Assembly (NCBI GenBank): GCA_027382625.1
Contig: JAJKFJ010022513.1
Span: 62,001-126,000, forward strand
DNA length: 64,000 nt
DNA from: Tetmemena sp. SeJ-2015
Lineage: Eukaryota; Ciliophora; Spirotrichea; Sporadotrichida; Oxytrichidae
Direction: 5' to 3'
Below are positions 62,101 to 64,000 of this stretch, in pieces. The position numbers and the translations under genes are program-made. Under the pieces are notes generated by a model, which was not told where the DNA came from, did not search any database, and saw only the letters and a list, made by a program, of their open reading frames with translations. Every line of letters begins with the position of its first letter. Position 1 is the stretch's first letter.

Positions 62101-62548
62101 AGGAGCGAAAATTATCCTATAAAGGTATTTTTTCTTACCTTTATTCATTATAAAATTTTACTGTCGAGGAAAGGCCCCCCACCGGGAAAACTTCTACAAA
62201 CACAACAGTAGAAGAGAGCAAAGATTATTCAACTCAAAGTTAATAAAGAGGGGGAAAAATTGTTTATCACCAAATAAAAATTAGCGAACAAACTGCCTCA
62301 CATATTCAACAACCTATCGAACAAGAAATCAAATCTCAGAATCTAAATTAATAAGGGAAAGAAATTTCATTATATTTAAAGCATAGGAGTCCATTCTCTA
62401 TGATTGCAGAAAGGATCTTAAAAATTTAGAATTCAGAATCTAATATCTAAAAAATAACCAAGAACAAGAGTCCAGATTAATCATACCAATTAAAACTCTC
62501 AAAAATAAGATAAAAACTCTTATAGAAGAAAATTAAAGTCTTATTTGA
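59175..62548 (+). CDS. family X member 7
   Basis: ATG 59175: MRLVDEKQLTFKYGQIKNSK with KDIGYKLML. Then IPLQKKGFPNHYLFVIKND with QIYNQNNRSFVQYI (60125-60240); RNEGKVWFQFARYSFYMDVY with ELDMLNGYSFSKVDS (60755-60865); RQLIALNFRYFVNLPPSFIL with QDKNCELFILCCTGIDL (61350-61455); LNAYLIKAAELEQPQANARN and MTGKTSTNTTVEE up to 61610. After a 606-bp insertion it resumes SKDYSTQSQQRGGKIVYHQI at 62217. Last segment DCRKDLKNLEFRIQYLKNN, SRLIIPIKTLKNKIKTLIEE, TGA 62546-62548. It has the clearest coding of the array. Function unknown. Confidence 0.6.
61578..62216 (+). mobile_element. insertion bounded by 33-bp direct repeats, carrying a 200-bp inverted repeat
   Basis: The 33 bp at 61578-61610 (starts GGGAAAACTTC) recur exactly at 62184-62216. 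Between them, arms 61617-61819 and 61940-62144 are reverse complements with a 120-bp spacer. Removing one repeat copy plus the interior joins MTGKTSTNTTVEE to SKDYSTQ in frame. This is what an IES, or a fold-back transposon with a long target duplication, would do. No ORF for a transposase was seen inside. Confidence 0.85.
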
Positions 62549-63621
62549 TAAATCCAAGAAAAGTCATATCAAACTAAGAGGATGACAATTAGTTTCTTAA
62601 TTGACTGTAATTTTATATTCTTATTATGAGAATGAATTAATCATAATTTCTAAAGTTAGGGCACATATATTATTTTGCTAAAACTTAATTATTTCTTGCT
62701 TAGTGGTATTGTATGAAAGATTAAATTATGATAATTCTATGATTAAAAAATTAAGAATTAATCAATAAAAAAACTAATGTCCAAATATATTAAGATCATT
62801 TAAATTTTCTCACTTATTGTGTGATTACTTTTAGAAATACTATTAACAAAGCAATAATTTTTTTATTGTAATAAGTATGATACTTCGGAGATGTGAAGAA
62901 TCTTGAATAATATTATGTACAATTATCAAGGCTTTAAATAAAGAAAAAATAGAGATGTTAATTTTACCCCTACTTCAATCCCTTAAGTTATATTTTTAAT
63001 TAAAATCTAAACCTTCTGAGTCTAAACTCTGCTTTTTTTTTATTTTTCATGAGGAATAAAATGAAAATATAGTAATATTTTTGTGAATAATCTGTGTGAA
63101 ATTTAAGCAAAGTTGTAAATTCTTCAATCATTAATCATTTGTTCTGGATAAATTTAGGTAATTTTTCTAGTTGACTGTGTACTTCTTTTATCCATTTATT
63201 ACTTTGCTTTACTGAAGAAGTAGCTAGTTCATTTCATTGATATTGCCACTCGTTGCTAGTTGCTTCACAGGAACTCCAAATGTGCATGTTATTAGAATCG
63301 AAAGAGGAGAATATTTTTTCTATTGAAATAATCGATTTTTCAATTGAAAACAAGTAAATTGTATTTATTAAAGGAAACTTAAACTCTTAGAAATAAATTT
63401 TATGAAATAGCAAGGGCGAAATTCAAAATATATCTAATTTATGCAAATAAATATACATTTAATTCATAGATCGACTACATAATAAATAATATGTTTATAA
63501 TTCAATAAATGATAAAATGGTTTCCTCTTAAACTACGATAATTTTTGGATATTATTTTATTGTATAAATGGTTTTGTTTTGAGTTAATAAATTATTTATT
63601 AAAAATTTAAGAATTTAATTA
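62549..63621. other. AT-rich spacer, nothing recognised
   Basis: No conserved segment on either strand. Confidence 0.5.
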
Positions 63622-64000
63622 CAAGCTTTCACAAAATGTAAAAATAAGCATTTGAAGAGGATCCCAGCACAATAAAGATAGAAAAAAGAACTCATTTATA
63701 AATATAGAAAGTTGAGAATTAAATTTAATCAAAGATTCGTTAAATTAAAAAGATAAAACTTTTTGGCAGTTAAAATGGCTCAAACACTCATAATCTGCAG
63801 ATTTATTAAAAGCTAAGAATAATTTAATGCAATTTCCAACTATAATTATCATCATAGTATCCAACAGTAGTGATTTATAATTTTACACTCTCTATCTTCT
63901 TCATATTTTGTTTCCTATGAAATAGACTTGCTTACAACTTTGCAGCTCCCTCACTAATGTTTCAATGACTTAAATTCTTTGAACTTTATGTCGTTGAATA
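63622..64000 (+). repeat. second copy of the member 7 upstream repeat
   Basis: 63622-63802 repeats 58692-58881. The stretch to the window end, with TCTTCATATTTTGTTTCCT and TTGCAGCTCCCTC, parallels 58950-59050. By position it predicts a further family X unit starting within a few hundred bases beyond the window. Confidence 0.6.

Noticed and set aside
1..64000. Telomeric C4A4-type repeats, TBE-like transposon ends, CRISPR arrays, tRNA or rRNA genes
   Set aside because: Looked for and not seen by eye; a covariance-model and repeat-library search would be needed to exclude them.

Overview
The window reads as germline (micronuclear) DNA of a spirotrichous, hypotrich-like ciliate (Oxytricha/Stylonychia/Tetmemena type; species not determined). 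Three things show this. First, conserved proteins are open only if TAA and TAG mean glutamine and TGA is stop. Second, introns are tiny (33-41 nt, GT-AG). Third, a P4-ATPase (lipid flippase) gene in the first 4.7 kb is cut into gene segments (MDSs) separated by AT-rich spacers (IESs). Short repeated 'pointer' sequences mark the junctions, and joining at pointers restores the conserved protein. The flippase is also scrambled: the 5' part and three micro-segments lie on the + strand, the rest lies inverted on the - strand, and the reading path alternates between strands through six pointers of 8-12 bp.

Layout: 1-4.66 kb, scrambled flippase, running off the left edge. 4.9-62.5 kb, a same-strand (+) array of at least seven diverged paralogs of one unrecognised family, here called family X (4.9-7.0, 20.7-22.9, 23.4-25.9, 37.8-44.0, 46.3-50.4, 54.6-57.8, 59.2-62.5 kb). 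They share a segment order, including xYELDIYNxYSF, PPxFILVDxD and a C-terminal VIPIKTLK motif. Between them on the - strand lie two copies of a large polytopic membrane protein with an extracellular beta-rich part (A, 7.4-11.1 kb plus a stray exon at 15.3-15.5 kb; B, 26.4-34.4 kb), a C2H2 zinc-finger/protein-kinase fusion (41.9-43.0 kb), and several short coding pieces. Two loci (34.5-34.9 and 38.4-38.7 kb) carry a ubiquitin N-terminus on + facing a diverged ubiquitin body on -.

Non-coding structure is rich: two long inverted repeats (16.4-17.1 and 61.6-62.1 kb, the second inside a family X gene and bracketed by an exact 33-bp direct repeat), a 105-bp insertion with a 15-bp direct repeat present in copy B but absent from copy A, a dispersed inverted repeat pair 8.4 kb apart, and repeats that mark the upstream sides of family X units. 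Several patches (about 17.8-18.4, 19.5-20.7, 28.0-28.4, 29.4-30.6 and 57.5-57.9 kb) look like poor consensus sequence, and single-base homopolymer shifts interrupt otherwise conserved genes. Apparent frameshifts should therefore be read with caution.

The flippase, kinase and membrane-protein calls rest on recognisable motifs. Family X and several short ORFs have no function that I can name. No tRNA, rRNA, CRISPR array or telomere repeat was seen.
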